The translations under genes and the position numbers were made by a program. DNA of 64,000 nucleotides from Lycocorax pyrrhopterus obiensis (lineage: Eukaryota > Chordata > Aves > Passeriformes > Paradisaeidae): positions 84,752,237 through 84,816,236 of the forward strand of contig JACSVZ010000001.1 of assembly GCA_014706295.1 (NCBI GenBank), written 5' to 3'. The notes below the pieces were generated by a model. It saw only the letters and a list, made by a program, of their open reading frames with translations, made no database searches and was not told the origin of the DNA. The first letter of the stretch is position 1, and the number at the start of each line of letters is the position of its first letter. Shown here one piece after another: positions 1-11,462 of this stretch.

Positions 1-3000
1 GGAAAGAACATTCATCATCTCGGTTACTTTTTACATTTCACTGTTCAGTGCTTGAATTTTATTCTTCATATAAATTTTCACTATAATACTCTTTTGGTGT
101 CATAGAAACAGTTTTACATTTGCTGATATATTTCAAGAAATGGTATCAAAGTGCACAGCAAATTCAAGGGAAAAGGGCACAACAGTTCTGACTTGTAAAT
201 TTTTATGTGCTACTGGTCAGGAGAAATGAATTGTCTATAATCCTATTTGAAGTGCAATACACTGGGCTGTTGTTATTACAGACACCGTGGATTTTACGTG
301 GACAAAATACTGTGTCGATACAGTTCCACTCAGAAAAAAAGAGAACTCGTGTAGAAATTAAAATGTATATAGGAATGAATATTGCAATGGCAACATTACT
401 CATTTACATTGCTCTGCTGAGATCCATTGCAAATTCCTACAATCAACTTAGTGTAGCTGATGCCAATAGGTGCTGAGTATATTGAGACTATTACATGTGC
501 AGTTTTCTGTTCAGAAGTAAAACTAGTTCCCATCTGTAGTAAATGTACAGCTATAATACATACATTGATTGATTTTGTTTATCTCTTCTAATTCAAATGT
601 ACTGCCTGATTTTTTAAGCTTGCCATAGCTGTTGGAAGAGTGACCATTTCAATGGGTGGAGATGGTATCACTACATAATTACATTAAAACAGCCTTTTAC
701 TACCTCACAGTGTTTGTTGATTTTATGTCACTGCTGCTCAGTTATCATGCAGAGATGTTGCACTGTGATGGCTAAACTGCAAAGTAATGCCAGGACATCG
801 TTATTACAGCCTCATCATTTCACTAAATTAATTTCGTTGGGTAGTGCCTCTATTTTTTTCTTATAAGATAACAGAAAGGATTTCTTTGTCCCTCTCTTGG
901 TGTGGGAGGGAGTGTCTCCAGGAGATCTGCTCCGTTCCCTGATCATTCTCCCTAACAATTGCAAATTATCAGAGAGGCATAAATTTGCAAGCACCACAGG
1001 GGGCATGATGGTATGCCTGTTCTCTCTCTCTTCCTGCATTCAGGTGCAAAGGGAGATGAAAGCAGATCTGGGTAGGCTGAGAAATATATAAATGAGAGGG
1101 TGAACCGCCCTCTATCTGAGATAAGAGTCACAGGCAACACTGGGATCTTACTGAATTCTGTAGGACTTCTATGCACAAATACAAATGCCTTCACAACCTT
1201 GGGCATGTTCATTCGAGACCGCTGAAATCAGTCTGGACAAGTTCAAGGCACATTTACTATGAGGAAGAGGACAGGAAGCAAGTAGCCTGCCCCACACACT
1301 GTTAGGTCTTGAGTGGCCTTGTGGCTGAGCAGTCATTCCCCATCTTCCCCTGCTACATCAGACCTGAACTCACTTATGAAGAGCTAATATATTCACAGGA
1401 ATGCCAGTGATTCACCACAGTGGGTCAAGCTTCACTTTCGTTTAAACTCGTGGCACCGCCATAATTTTTATGAGCTTCCAAAGACTTAATTGAGAGAAAA
1501 AGTGAATCCAGTCCACCTCTTCCAACGGTCCCTTTACATCTCTATTTTCTGTACTTTTACGTGAGCAGTGCACTGTTATTATGTGAATATCAGCAACAAA
1601 TCGCAATGATTTGCAGTGGCAGTGAGTTCAGAGAAAATTAATATGGACCTTTAATCTTCACTACATCCTATGTCTCAAATGTAAAATTAGGAGTTCTAAG
1701 AAGACGAATTCATTGCTGTAATATGAATGAAATATTTGACACTTTACCTCTAATATTTGTAATTTTATATATTGATACAAATTTATATATATTTAATATT
1801 TGACATATAAATGAATATTTGTCTCATGATGAATGTTATTTAGACCAAAAAGAACTACTGAAAATGGTCTCAGAACAAGGTGTTGCAATCTGAAATTCTA
1901 ATAGCTACCATTGCTACAAAAAGGTAGTGAAGGGTAAAAAGCATAAGAAAGAGGTAAGTGTAAGATGACTTTCAGCTAAGTATGCTCTAAAAGACAGAGG
2001 TCTGCCCTAAACCAAAAATTCAGCAGCATCTTAAGAAAACGAGATTTTCAGTCCACTGGCTTAAAGACTACCCTTGCAAACAGTCTCAGAGAGAATTAGT
2101 CTCAAACAACCAGTCTAATGGAATTAACTAAGGAAAGCTGCAAAACTGTTACTATCAGACTTCTCTGACACCCAAAGAACAAAGATCCAATTGAACAGAC
2201 ATATTGGGACTTCGACTTCCACAGCTACCACTCTTCTGGAGTCAAGGATCCCCAAATCCTGCCAAGATGAAATACCTGCAACTTGCATCCTAGTGAAGAA
2301 AACTTCAGACAAAAGCTATATTTTTTCAGGGTGGTATAGTCTCAAAAATCAGTGATGAACACAATACATAAACAACCAACCAGTCCCAAAACTATGAGCA
2401 CAGAAGTAGAAAACAAGATGAAAACACTGTCACGTCTCTCTGCTCCCAGTGAAACATTGCAGATATGGATGGTTTGGAACAATGTGGTGACCTATAGACA
2501 GCAGCAAATGAGGATGAATGAAGAAGCAACTAATTGGAGTACAAATACTTACATTAAGAAGACATCACAATGAGATTGCACAAGAGGAACACCAGTATCC
2601 TGATCAAGAGATATACTGGGAGACAATAAGCAGGAATATGTCAATAGAGGGCAGAATTAGAGGATCACTGCAAGAGAGAATGCAAAGAGGGTTTTTTTCA
2701 CTCTCAGTATTTAAAAAAACTCACCCCAAAAAACATCAGCTCGCCAAATTGTGATATCAGCAATGCAACAGATTGCAAAACATTGATGAGACATGAAGGC
2801 ACGAAAATTCCAGACCACCTAAATAAATTATTTCAGAACCTGAATATCAGTCAACATGCAGGAATCTGAGCTGCAACTGAAACGATAGAGTTGTTTAGGC
2901 TGGAAATGGAATTGAGAAGCATTGCTCTCTCTTGCAATAGGTTTTCTTTCAACAGTCCTGCTAAAACGTGATGCTATGGGTGTAGATGCAGGTGATGGAA

Positions 3001-6000
3001 ATACAGCTGGAACTGGCAGTAAGGGATACACATCTGTTACATGAGTAGATAGCAACGTGGGAAAGAGCAATATTACACCAATCTGAAGTCCTAAGGGTTA
3101 AAATCAAGGACTGCAAGAATAACTGACTTCTCTGTTATAACTTTCAGGGCTGCGGTGTACGACATTGATTGATATGTGATTAAAAAGGCTATTAGCGCTC
3201 TCTCAGAAAGCTCTACTACCTAGGAATGATACAATCTGATACAAAGAAGGAAGATTTAATAAAAACAGTCAACAGCAAAACGTGGGGTGTCCCTAAACTT
3301 CAGGCTGGATTGGTGTTAATGAAGATAATTGCCTTAAACAAAGGTGAGAACTTTCAACAGAATTTTTAAACAAAAGCTCTCAAGCAAAACGTATAAAAGA
3401 AAGCACATATATAGGAAAGCAAAACAGAACCTATGGAGGTGACTTCCATATTGGTATTGAAGACATTGTCTAGGTCCTGCTAGAGAAACAAACGAAAGAC
3501 TGACATCAGCGCTCTGGTCAGGGAAAGCGTGCAAGCTCTTCTTTAATGCTAAACCAAGCCCAGTCTGTCATCTTATTCTTTTCAGAGGAGCAAGCTAAAA
3601 CCAAGGGAAACAGAAGATGATGGAAGCTTACAATAAGGTTTTCATCGTGCCTTTTGATTCCCCTTCACCACTGGCAACTTTATCACATTTCCTTAAGTGC
3701 AGGTGTAAAATCAAATTTAGCTCCAAATTACAACGTAACCAGCATCACTTTCATTGAGCATGAGTCATAGCATGTCTTGAACAGGTTATTATTCTTAGAT
3801 TAAAAACAGAATCGGCAGTCTTAATTCTTTTTTGCCTTACATCAGGTGTAATTATATATACCAGGATAGAGGGAGGGCCAAGTGGCTTTACATTCTCCAT
3901 TAAGGTTTAACATCCACTCACTGCCAGGGAAACATCTATGCAAGGTACAGTGCAACAGAAGATTAGCTCTGATGGCTTCATATTTGCCAAAGCCATTTGA
4001 CTCTTGTCAGAAAAAGCAAATATTTCACCCACTAGCAGACTGCATTAGTACCTAATTTCCCATAGCCCCACAGTATTTCCTTGACAGTGCAGGAAATACA
4101 CTCAGCACTCTGCTGGAGGCTCTCCATCCCACTCCTGCCATTAGCACTGCCCTGCCATGCTGACACTCAGTGAGCTGATGCTGCCTCTCCCATTCTATAT
4201 TGCTCTGTAAAGGTTTGGTAGGGACTGTAAAGCCAAAAGGTTTGAGAAGTCATCCCCTGGCTCGTGCCTTATTGAAGCAGAAAGCTGACATGCCCTGAAA
4301 GCAGAGGGATGTTGAGGAGGCAGCCAGACCTTCATGTATATCTTTTTCATTGTCTGTTTGTTCCCTGTGGGAAGAGAGGGAATAGCATACACCTACAAAT
4401 TTAAGCCCAAATAAAAATATTCATGTCTTTCTGTTTGCTTACTTTAATAGCTGAGATTGAGTCTGAGGGCACAGGCGCAATACTGACAGATGTTTCCTCC
4501 AATTCCATCCTTGCACTTCACAACACTTAATACACATACAGGCATCCAGGGCCTGACCTTCCTTGGGAAGTCCTGACATCATAACAGGGCCATTTAACCA
4601 CAGCCCCAGACCTAACATGAGCTGAAAGTCTGAAACACAGTTCCCAAATGCCCCTGGTGTGACTGTTTCATTGGCTTTGGGATAAGCAATTTATGTGTCC
4701 AGGCAAGGCTGTTGCAGTGTCTCATGAGCAGGCGTTGGTTTAACGTTCTCACTCACCAGCAGCCCTTTGGTGGCCTGACATTAAATTAAGAAACAGCAGG
4801 AACAGGACTGAAAAGTTGTCCAGTCTGCAATCAATGTCCGGCATTTAAGACTGAAAGGACCCAACTCCTGCAAGTGCATGGGCAGCCAGGACTAGTAGAG
4901 CCCTGCGGAGGGGAAAAAGAGGAATATGTAACCCCTGCAGGCTGAAAAACCACATGGACATCCTCATCCTGGTCATGGGATGGAACAGGAAACTGAGGAA
5001 GAGATGCAAATGATTTGCAAAGTAGCTGGGCTTTTCTCACCACCGTGTTAGAGGTAAAAGATAACAAATTTGCAAAATTCCACTTATAAAATCCATCTCT
5101 GTGTCTGAGTTTCATTTTCAGCATCTCCTCATTAAGTAATGAGACAGATGGACAGCAAATCCTCTGAATAAATTGTCTCTGCTGGCACTCACACAAGCTG
5201 GGCATGCAGCTTAAACAGTGATGCCCTTCCCCAGCTTCTACTCCAGTAACGCTGCAGCTTCTGTGCTGTACATCCAAGTTCCCGACATGTTGAACAGTGC
5301 TCTTAAACAATATTATGATAGAGATTGCATTCCACCATCTCTAATATCATCTCTAGACTGTCAAGAAACCTATCTCTAGAAGTAAATTCATATTACTTCA
5401 ACCTGTGTCAGTGTTTATGAAAACCATTAATTTCAGCCATTCACCTTCCTTTTTTTTATAAAAAGCAGTACAATCTCAGCAAAAGGTTAGAGCCCAGGAG
5501 AAAAAGAGACAGCACAAAAGACCAGGAAAGCAGAAAAGGGAAACAATATGTATTTGCAAATAGAGAATTGTCCTGTGAATTCATGACTTTGCCATCAGGC
5601 TGATTTCTCTTCTAATTCAATGTGCAAGGCCTTGGGACTCTCATTACTAACATATGATCATGTTGGACAATTCACAGTCCTAGTGTGCTGTACAGACTTT
5701 TCTATTGTAATTCCACAAACTTCAAAACCTTCTTCACAGTTTATTTAACCAAAAGGATTGCTTAACTTTTTATAAAGAAATTAATAAATAAATAATCAAG
5801 TCAATAAAGAAATTCAATTTTGCTGTTTGATAGCTGTGGGTACACAAGCTTGACCATCTGGTAATCCTAGTGTGCAAAGTAACTTAAATCCCCCTCTGTT
5901 TTCTCCAAGGCTCAGACATGCCCTATCAATCAGCTGAAGGCTTTCCAGATACCCACTGCTCAGTAACACATTCACAGTTCATACAACAACAAGCCCCAAA

Positions 6001-7461
6001 TCCTGCCCCAGAGGAAAGCAGACACTTGGTTCAAGATGTTTTGTTCTGCCTGTCAAGCAGAGAAAACCTCTTTAGCTGAAAGATAATGGCTCATGTGCTG
6101 ACACAGGATACACAGCAGATTATTTTTGAAAAAAAAAAATTCTAGGAGAGAAAAAAATTGAGATAATTATGTGTATGCCACTCCCACCCTCTATATTTTT
6201 AAAAGGAAAATAATTCTCTAGAAAGTGTTTCAGCTTTCCATAAGGACCTGGAGTACAGATATTAATGGGAAAAGGCACATATTCCTGACACCTTGCTCAT
6301 GGCTGCACAATTGGAGAGGGAATGAACACCAGTTACTCTATCTAAGCTCCAGAGCAATTCTCTCACCTCTCACCCCTTACCTTTTCATTGAAGGTAATGT
6401 CTGCCTTCCAGAAAAATCACCAATGTCTTCCACAATTTCTTAATCTTGTGTAGTCTGTTCATATATCCTTTTACACCAGTGTTGCCAGGTGAAGACTTTC
6501 TTGCTGTTCTCAGTAGCACCATGGCTTGCATTTTCTCCCGAACATGACTACTTGGTTATCGGTTGGGAGACAGTGTCCCAAGGCTGTACAAAACTTGCTT
6601 GCAAAGCAGAGAAATCAGTGACTTCTCTGAAGTTAAATCCCACACCCAGAGTCACTGTGGATGCCCTTGCTGTCAGCTCTGTGCAACACATGTGCCCAAG
6701 ATTAGACAAGATAAGCAAAGACAGGACAAACATAGTTAAATTGTCTAATCTGTGACCTTTGGCTGTGACAGCAGTGGTAATAATAAAATCCCTACAATCA
6801 CAATTCTGAAGATTTAAAAAAAAAAAATATTTTAATTAACCCCTCATTACTGGGAAAGGAAGGGAGCTTTCCCTGCATGACTGATGAGCACTATTCCTCT
6901 TTTCCCAACTATTGCTTGCAGGGATAGGTACAAAGGGAAACAATATACAGCAGAAAAGCTGTCGCCAGGTTTTGGCTGCAGTTGTTTGAATTTCTGGAGA
7001 CAAATCACTGAGAAGGTTTAATCCTGTGGCACCAGCTTCAGTGTAGGTGGAAGAAAGGAGAACTTTGGCATGTACGCAGTTTAAAGAGTGGGAGCACACT
7101 GTGGATCCCCACTTGATGACTTCAAGAAGGGAAAAATATCCTTTAGGTTTGTCTACTTTCTGAAATCCATGCTGTGAACCCAGCAGCAGAATCTGACTTT
7201 CATAATGCAAAAGAAACTTGCAAAGCAAAAGACTTCTATAAAAAAATATTGTATACAAGACCAGCATAACTGGGTGATGTCATTAATAAGGCTGATATCA
7301 CTTCACTTTGTTTCATTTCATTCAACAGATCTTGTGTCTGGGGAAGAAAACCAAGCAGCTATTTTTACCACGGAGATGATATCTGATAATGATGGTTTTT
7401 TTCATATATTTATGTGAGGGTGAGGTTCAGACATGATGACAAAAGTCCAGTCTCTGCCTTT
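1..7461. other. Unique AT-rich sequence, no gene recognised
   Basis: No transposon, RNA gene or exon is recognisable here. Open frames are short. The longest, 159 codons on the minus strand at 4831-5310 and 143 codons on the minus strand at 6836-7267, show no familiar domain and have the cysteine/serine/leucine-rich look of translated noncoding DNA. An extremely AT-rich patch lies at about 1740-1830. A purine-rich part at 2340-2760 carries two overlapping frames (2352-2573 and 2518-2754) that I could not assign. An inverted repeat with a POU octamer at 5004-5019 is listed separately. Confidence 0.6.
5004..5019. repeat. Inverted repeat containing a POU octamer
   Basis: Positions 5005-5019 form a perfect palindrome of 7-bp arms (TGCAAAT / ATTTGCA) around one G. 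With the preceding A at 5004 the left arm is the canonical octamer ATGCAAAT recognised by OCT/POU factors. The right arm reads ATTTGCAA, one base off the reverse-complement octamer. A regulatory role is inference; such 15-mers can occur by chance in 64 kb. Confidence 0.45.
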
Positions 7462-7466
7462 CCTTA
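7462..7466. repeat. Target-site duplication CCTTA, left copy
   Basis: CCTTA directly precedes the LTR starting at 7467 and is repeated exactly at 8048-8052, directly after its terminal CA. A perfect 5-bp duplication marks integrase-mediated insertion and fixes both ends of the LTR. Five bases fits ERVL-type (class III) elements better than the 4 or 6 bp usual for ERV1 and ERVK. Confidence 0.88.
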
Positions 7467-7731
7467 TGTGCTGGTTTTGGCCAGTGTAGAATTAATTGTT
7501 TTTATAGTGGCTAGAATGGAGCTGTGTTTTTGATTTGTGCTGAACACAGGGCTAATAATACAGAGATGTTTTTGTTATTGCTGAACAGGGCTTGCACAGA
7601 GCCAAGGCCTTTTCTGGTTTTTGTGCTGCCACACTGGTGAAGAAGTTGGGCTTGCAGGGGAGGTTGGGAGGAGACACAGCCAGGACAGGCAACCCAAACG
7701 GACCAAAGGGACCATACAACATCATGTTCAA

Positions 7732-7740
7732 TATATAAAG
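7732..7740 (+). promoter_or_regulatory. TATA box of the first LTR
   Basis: TATATAAAG lies 266 bp into the LTR, the expected place for a U3 core promoter, and about 180 bp upstream of the poly(A) signal. It matches the TATA consensus well. The related LTR at 56293 has lost this motif at the equivalent position, so only this copy looks promoter-competent. Activity is inference. Confidence 0.6.
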
Positions 7741-7914
7741 TAGGGAGAAGAAGGAGGAAGGGGGGACATTTGGAGTGGATGTTTTGTCTCCCCAAGTCAG
7801 TGTTATGCATGGCGGGGCCCTGCTCTCCTGGAGGTGGCTGAACACCTGCCTGCCCATGGGAAGGTGAATTAATTCCTTGTTTTGCTTTGCTTGTGTGTGG
7901 CTTTTGCCTTCCCT

Positions 7915-7920
7915 ATTAAA
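7915..7920 (+). terminator. LTR poly(A) signal ATTAAA
   Basis: ATTAAA follows a pyrimidine-rich stretch and lies 133 bp before the LTR end, the usual location for the R-region polyadenylation signal of this family. The equivalent site in the LTR at 56293 reads ATTAAG, although that copy has AATAAA about 45 bp earlier (56702-56707). Confidence 0.55.
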
Positions 7921-8047
7921 CTGTCTTTATCTCAATCCATAAGTTTTCCAGCTTTTACCCTTCCAGTTCTCTCTCTGAACCTGCTGGTGGGGGAGTGAGC
8001 GAGCGTCTACATGATGCTTGGTTCCCAGCTGGGGTGAAACCACACCA

Positions 8048-8052
8048 CCTTA
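8048..8052. repeat. Target-site duplication CCTTA, right copy
   Basis: Exact copy of 7462-7466, immediately after the LTR's terminal CA. The pair shows that the insertion is complete and has not been trimmed. Confidence 0.88.
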
Positions 8053-8667
8053 AAACAAACACAGTCTTCTGACCCACAAATGCTACGTGAAAATCACATA
8101 GAAAAAAAATTGTATTTCATTTCTGGAATACTTTTCTCTGGAAAAAAAATATCAACAAGCCAAACAAACCAACAGCAGATCAAACAAACTCACTAGGTTC
8201 AATTTACAAGTAAGACGCTGTCTCTCCCAACTCCACTACACAGGCTGCGGAGTTTTACTCAGACCCAAGAAATGCAAACCAAAACTAATTTTCCTTAAAC
8301 ATTTGGATGAAAACTGCAGCCATTTAAGAACTATTTCAAGAACAGTGCAAGTGTATGTGGAGCAGGGCACTCAGGCAGTGATGCTAGCTGGACTGTCCCT
8401 CCATGTACATAACCCTCAGAGGGTTACACCTTCACTTCTCCTCTAGTAGCTCATTGCTGTGTCTTTTCTAATTTCTTTTTCTTTGTTTCCTCAGTACACC
8501 AAGGGACTCATCTCCAAAGCCATGACAGGTCCTGAATGTAAGCAGTACTTCTAGTCAAGAAGAAATTACCCTTGTGGCTTAGTTTCCATGTAGCTCCTAT
8601 ACGCAGACTACAATAAAAAACAGCCACCATGGACTCCAAATGTCTTCCACCTTTTCTACTGACGAGA
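8053..8667. other. Unique spacer between two LTRs
   Basis: About 615 bp of AT-rich single-copy sequence between two LTRs of different families. No internal retroviral sequence, repeat or exon is seen, so the two LTRs are independent insertions rather than ends of one provirus. Confidence 0.65.
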
Positions 8668-8825
8668 TGTATTGGCTTTGTGTAACAAGTTTTTTTGTAG
8701 TGCAAGACTGTGGGGATAGCTTCTATGAGAAGCTGTCAGAAGCTTCCCCCATGTCCAACAGAGCCAATGCCAGCCAGCTCCAAGATAGACCTATCAGCGA
8801 TGGTGGCAGAGCCTCTGGAATAATG

Positions 8826-8833
8826 TATTTAAG
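8826..8833 (+). promoter_or_regulatory. TATA box of the long LTR
   Basis: TATTTAAG lies in the expected U3/R position, followed by AAGGGAAAAAAC, as in related LTRs. It indicates plus-strand transcription. Present-day activity is unknown. Confidence 0.5.
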
Positions 8834-9039
8834 AAGGGAAAAAACAGCAACTGCAGCCAGAAATAATAGTGAGAACCTGTGAGAGGAACAGCCCTGCAGA
8901 CACCAAGGCCAGCGCAGAAGGAGCGGCAGGAGGTGCTCCAGGTGCCAGAGCAGAGACTCCCTTCCAGCCCCTGGTGCAGCCCATGGTGGGGCAGCTGTGC
9001 CCCTGCAGCCCATGGAGGTCCACAGGGAGACAGAGATCC

Positions 9040-9320
9040 ATCTGCAGCCCCTGGAGGATCCCGTTCTAGAGCAGGTGGATGCCCAAAGGAGGCTGTGACT
9101 CTGGGGAAGCCCACGCTGGAGAAGGCTCCTGGCAGGAACTGTGGCCCAGTGGAGAGAGGAGCCCAAGCTGGAGCAGTCTGTTCCTGAAGGACTGTACCCT
9201 GTGGAATAGACCCACACTGGAGCAGTACACAAAGAAGAGCAGCCCATGGGAAGTAACCTCATTGGAGAAGTTTGTTGAGGACTGTCTCCTGTGGGAGGGA
9301 CCCCACGCTGGAGGAGGGGA
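9040..9320 (+). repeat. Degenerate internal repeats of the long LTR
   Basis: Variants of CCACGCTGGAGCAG recur at roughly 35-50-bp spacing, around 9110, 9165, 9208 and 9303, between GTGGGA / TGTGGAA-like segments. The array is an inherited part of this LTR family and varies in unit number between copies. It is imperfect, and no frame through it looks constrained. Confidence 0.7.
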
Positions 9321-9537
9321 AGAGCATGAAGAATCTTTCCCCTGAGGAGGAAGGAGCAGCAGGGAAATTGTGTGATGAACTGACCACAGTCCCCACTCCC
9401 CATCCCCTTGCCCTGCTGGGTGGGAGGAGGGAGAGAAATCAGGAGTGAAGTTGAGCCCAGGAAGGAGGGAGGGGGTGGGAAGCAGGCATCTTAGGTTTTG
9501 ATTTTATTACCCACTATCCTACTCTGCTATCTTTGGT

Positions 9538-9543
9538 AATAAA
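9538..9543 (+). terminator. LTR poly(A) signal AATAAA
   Basis: AATAAA lies about 185 bp before the LTR end and is followed by the conserved family segment AAGTCAAGTCTATTTTGCCC, consistent with the R/U5 part of the LTR. Confidence 0.55.
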
Positions 9544-9730
9544 TTAAACTAATTTTCCCAAGTCAAGTCTATTTTGCCCATGATAGTAATTGGTGAGAGA
9601 TCTCTCTCTGTCCATATCTCAAGCAAACAGCTGTTCATCATATGTACTTCCCCCTGTCCAGCTGAGGACCGGAGGGATAAAGTGGCTTGGTGGGCACCTG
9701 GTGTCCATCCATGGCCCACTCACCACAAGA

Positions 9731-10916
9731 ACTTCTTCAATAAGTATTCCTCTGCCAACACAAATCATGAGCATCTGTTCTCAGGATTGTATTTTAGTGT
9801 ATTACTGTAAAACGAGTTCTGAAACCAAATCAAAGTTGCTGAAGTACATTATTTGCATTCATGTGTATCCTAATACAGGAGGAATCCTAAAATCTTATTA
9901 ATGACGAGCTATTAGGAGCTACATTACTTAAGATACCTAAAATGCTGATTTTCATTAAAGGTAGAATGACCTCAGCTGAAAGATCAAGGTTATTAGAGCG
10001 TATGTTTGGGTTTTCTTTTCAGAAAGTTGAGTATTTAAAAGTACTAAAGCATAACATTAAAGCAATATTAATAAAATAGTGATTAGAATATTAGCAATAA
10101 TAGCAATGCTTGCAGTAGAACAGGAACCAAAGCTATTTACAGAGGGTTAAAATCTCACATCCAGAGACAGCATAAATGAGGAAAAACGACTAACCCTTAG
10201 CTGGGAATTCAATTGCTAGTTACTCCATTTCACAATCTCATTTTGGAGGACAAAGTGCCTGAAAAAGCATTAGCTATCCTTACAGAAGTTATCATTGTAG
10301 AAAGATACCATCTCCTGTTCCTTTTTGCAGGATGTAATATGTTAAATCACTTGCAAAACAAAACAACACAGGGATAAGCATCTATTTCTTACAAAAGACA
10401 CTGAGAATCATTTGCACAAAATGAACCTGGACATTTTTCATCAGCAGATCCTAATAAGCAAAGCATATTTTGGATTTCATCCATAGTATCAGCAAAACAT
10501 CACAAGCAGAAGGAAAAAAAACATATACTCTGTAACTTTTCTTCCCCATGGTTACTGTTTTACAAAATTCTTCTTCAGACACCACTTAGGAGCTTCCTTT
10601 TTGCCACATGGTGCATTGTGTAAACTGATGCTCCATCTTTTCACAAGAATATAAACAAACAAATACAAAAGGAGTAAACAGCATCTGCAGGCACCCTTGC
10701 ACCATTTCATTGAAGCGTGATGCCTGAATCCCATTAAAAGGCCTTAACTGTGGGAATTCACAAACTCCTCTTTCTGACAGGCAGAGAGGGAGAACCTTCT
10801 CATGACAGGTCTTGGTTCGAAGAGGGAAACATTTTGTTTACTCTGAGATTTTATAACGATCTAATTAGTTCAAACTTCCTTTAGAGAAGTACAAGTTAAA
10901 AAAGAAACCTGATGTT
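9731..10916. other. Unique AT-rich sequence
   Basis: No repeat, RNA or exon is recognised. Only open frames of 60-103 codons are present, and the one at 9590-9901 starts inside the LTR. Confidence 0.6.
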
Positions 10917-11462
10917 ATCCATTCTCTGGTCTGGAAGGGACCTCAAAGATTTTCTAGTTCCACTCCCACCGCCATGGACAAGGATACCACTCATTAGACC
11001 AAGTTGCTCAGAGCCCCATCCAATCTGGCCTTGAGTAGTTCCAGGGATCAGGCAGCCACAACTTCTCCGGGCAACCTGTTCCCCAGTCTTAAACTGAAGA
11101 ATTTCTTCCAATATATAATCTAAACCTATCCTCTTTCGGTTTGAAGTCTTTCCCCTTTGTCCTGTTACTACATGTCTTTGTCAGAAGTCGCTTTCCAGCT
11201 CTCTTGTAGCCACTTAAGGAACTCTAAGGTCCTCATGAAGTCTTCTCAAAGCTAAAGAACTCCAATTCTCTCAGTCTCTCTTCAGAGGAGAGCTGCTCCA
11301 GCCCTCTGACCACCTTTGTGGACTCCCCTGGACACAATAACACATTCACGTCCTTCTTATATTTGGGGCCCCAGAGCTGGATGCAGCACTAGAGGTGGGG
11401 TCTCACAAAAGCAAGGACCTGCTGCCCACACTGCTCTGGATGCAGCCCAGGATGTGGTTGTG
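10917..11462 (-). mobile_element. CR1 LINE, 5'-truncated, antisense
   Basis: Read on the minus strand this is the 3' end of a CR1 non-LTR retrotransposon: the C-terminal part of ORF2 followed by the 3' UTR, ending in the CR1 tail near 10920. Plus-strand hallmarks are TCTGGAAGGGACCTCAAAG at the low end, the AGAGCCCCATCCAATCTGGCC block, TTCAGAGGAGAGCTGCTCC, and CAGAGCTGGATGCAGCACT. The typical terminal ATTCTATG repeats are lost or mutated. It is a dead fragment of about 0.55 kb of a ~4.5-kb element. The high-coordinate end fades into unique DNA after ATGCAGCCCAGGATGTGG. Confidence 0.92.

Larger units (their letters stand above)
7467..8047 (+). mobile_element. Solo LTR of an avian endogenous retrovirus (ERVL-like)
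   Basis: This is a 581-bp long terminal repeat with canonical TG...CA ends, flanked by a perfect 5-bp duplication (7462-7466 and 8048-8052). It begins TGTGCTGGTTTTGGCC and ends in CCACACCA, as in a common avian ERV LTR family. It has a TATA box at 7732-7740 and an ATTAAA poly(A) signal at 7915-7920, so U3-R-U5 runs on the plus strand. No gag, pol or env and no primer-binding site follow, so it is a solo LTR left by LTR-LTR recombination. A second member of the same family lies at 56293-56879 in the same orientation. Open frames inside it (7511-7810 and 7552-7857, minus) are incidental. Confidence 0.9.
8668..9725 (+). mobile_element. Solo LTR, long (~1.06 kb) avian ERV family
   Basis: The start TGTATTGGCTTTGTGT, the conserved block around 8717-8760 (AGAAGCTGTCAGAAGC then CCCCCATGTCC), the TATTTAAG TATA box at 8826-8833, the repeated GTGGGAGGGACC / CCACGCTGGAG motifs at 9040-9320 and the AATAAA at 9538-9543 match a long LTR family widespread in birds. 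The 3' end near 9725-9727 (CCATGGCCCACTCACCACA region) is less certain. With the end at 9725, CGAGA (8663-8667) and CAAGA (9726-9730) form a 4/5 target duplication. No internal region follows, so it is a solo LTR. It is much GC-richer than its surroundings, which explains the long frames inside it (for example 8723-9403 minus, 226 codons); these are not genes. Confidence 0.88.

Noticed and set aside
4831..5310. 159-codon minus-strand frame as a possible gene
   Set aside because: No recognised domain and noncoding-like composition; a frame of this length is expected by chance in 64 kb.
8723..9403. 226-codon minus-strand open frame (longest in the window)
   Set aside because: It lies entirely inside the GC-rich long LTR, antisense to it; the length comes from the LTR's composition and internal repeats.
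7467..9725. The two neighbouring LTRs as the two ends of one provirus
   Set aside because: They belong to different families, and the 0.6 kb between them has no retroviral sequence; the first has its own perfect target duplication.
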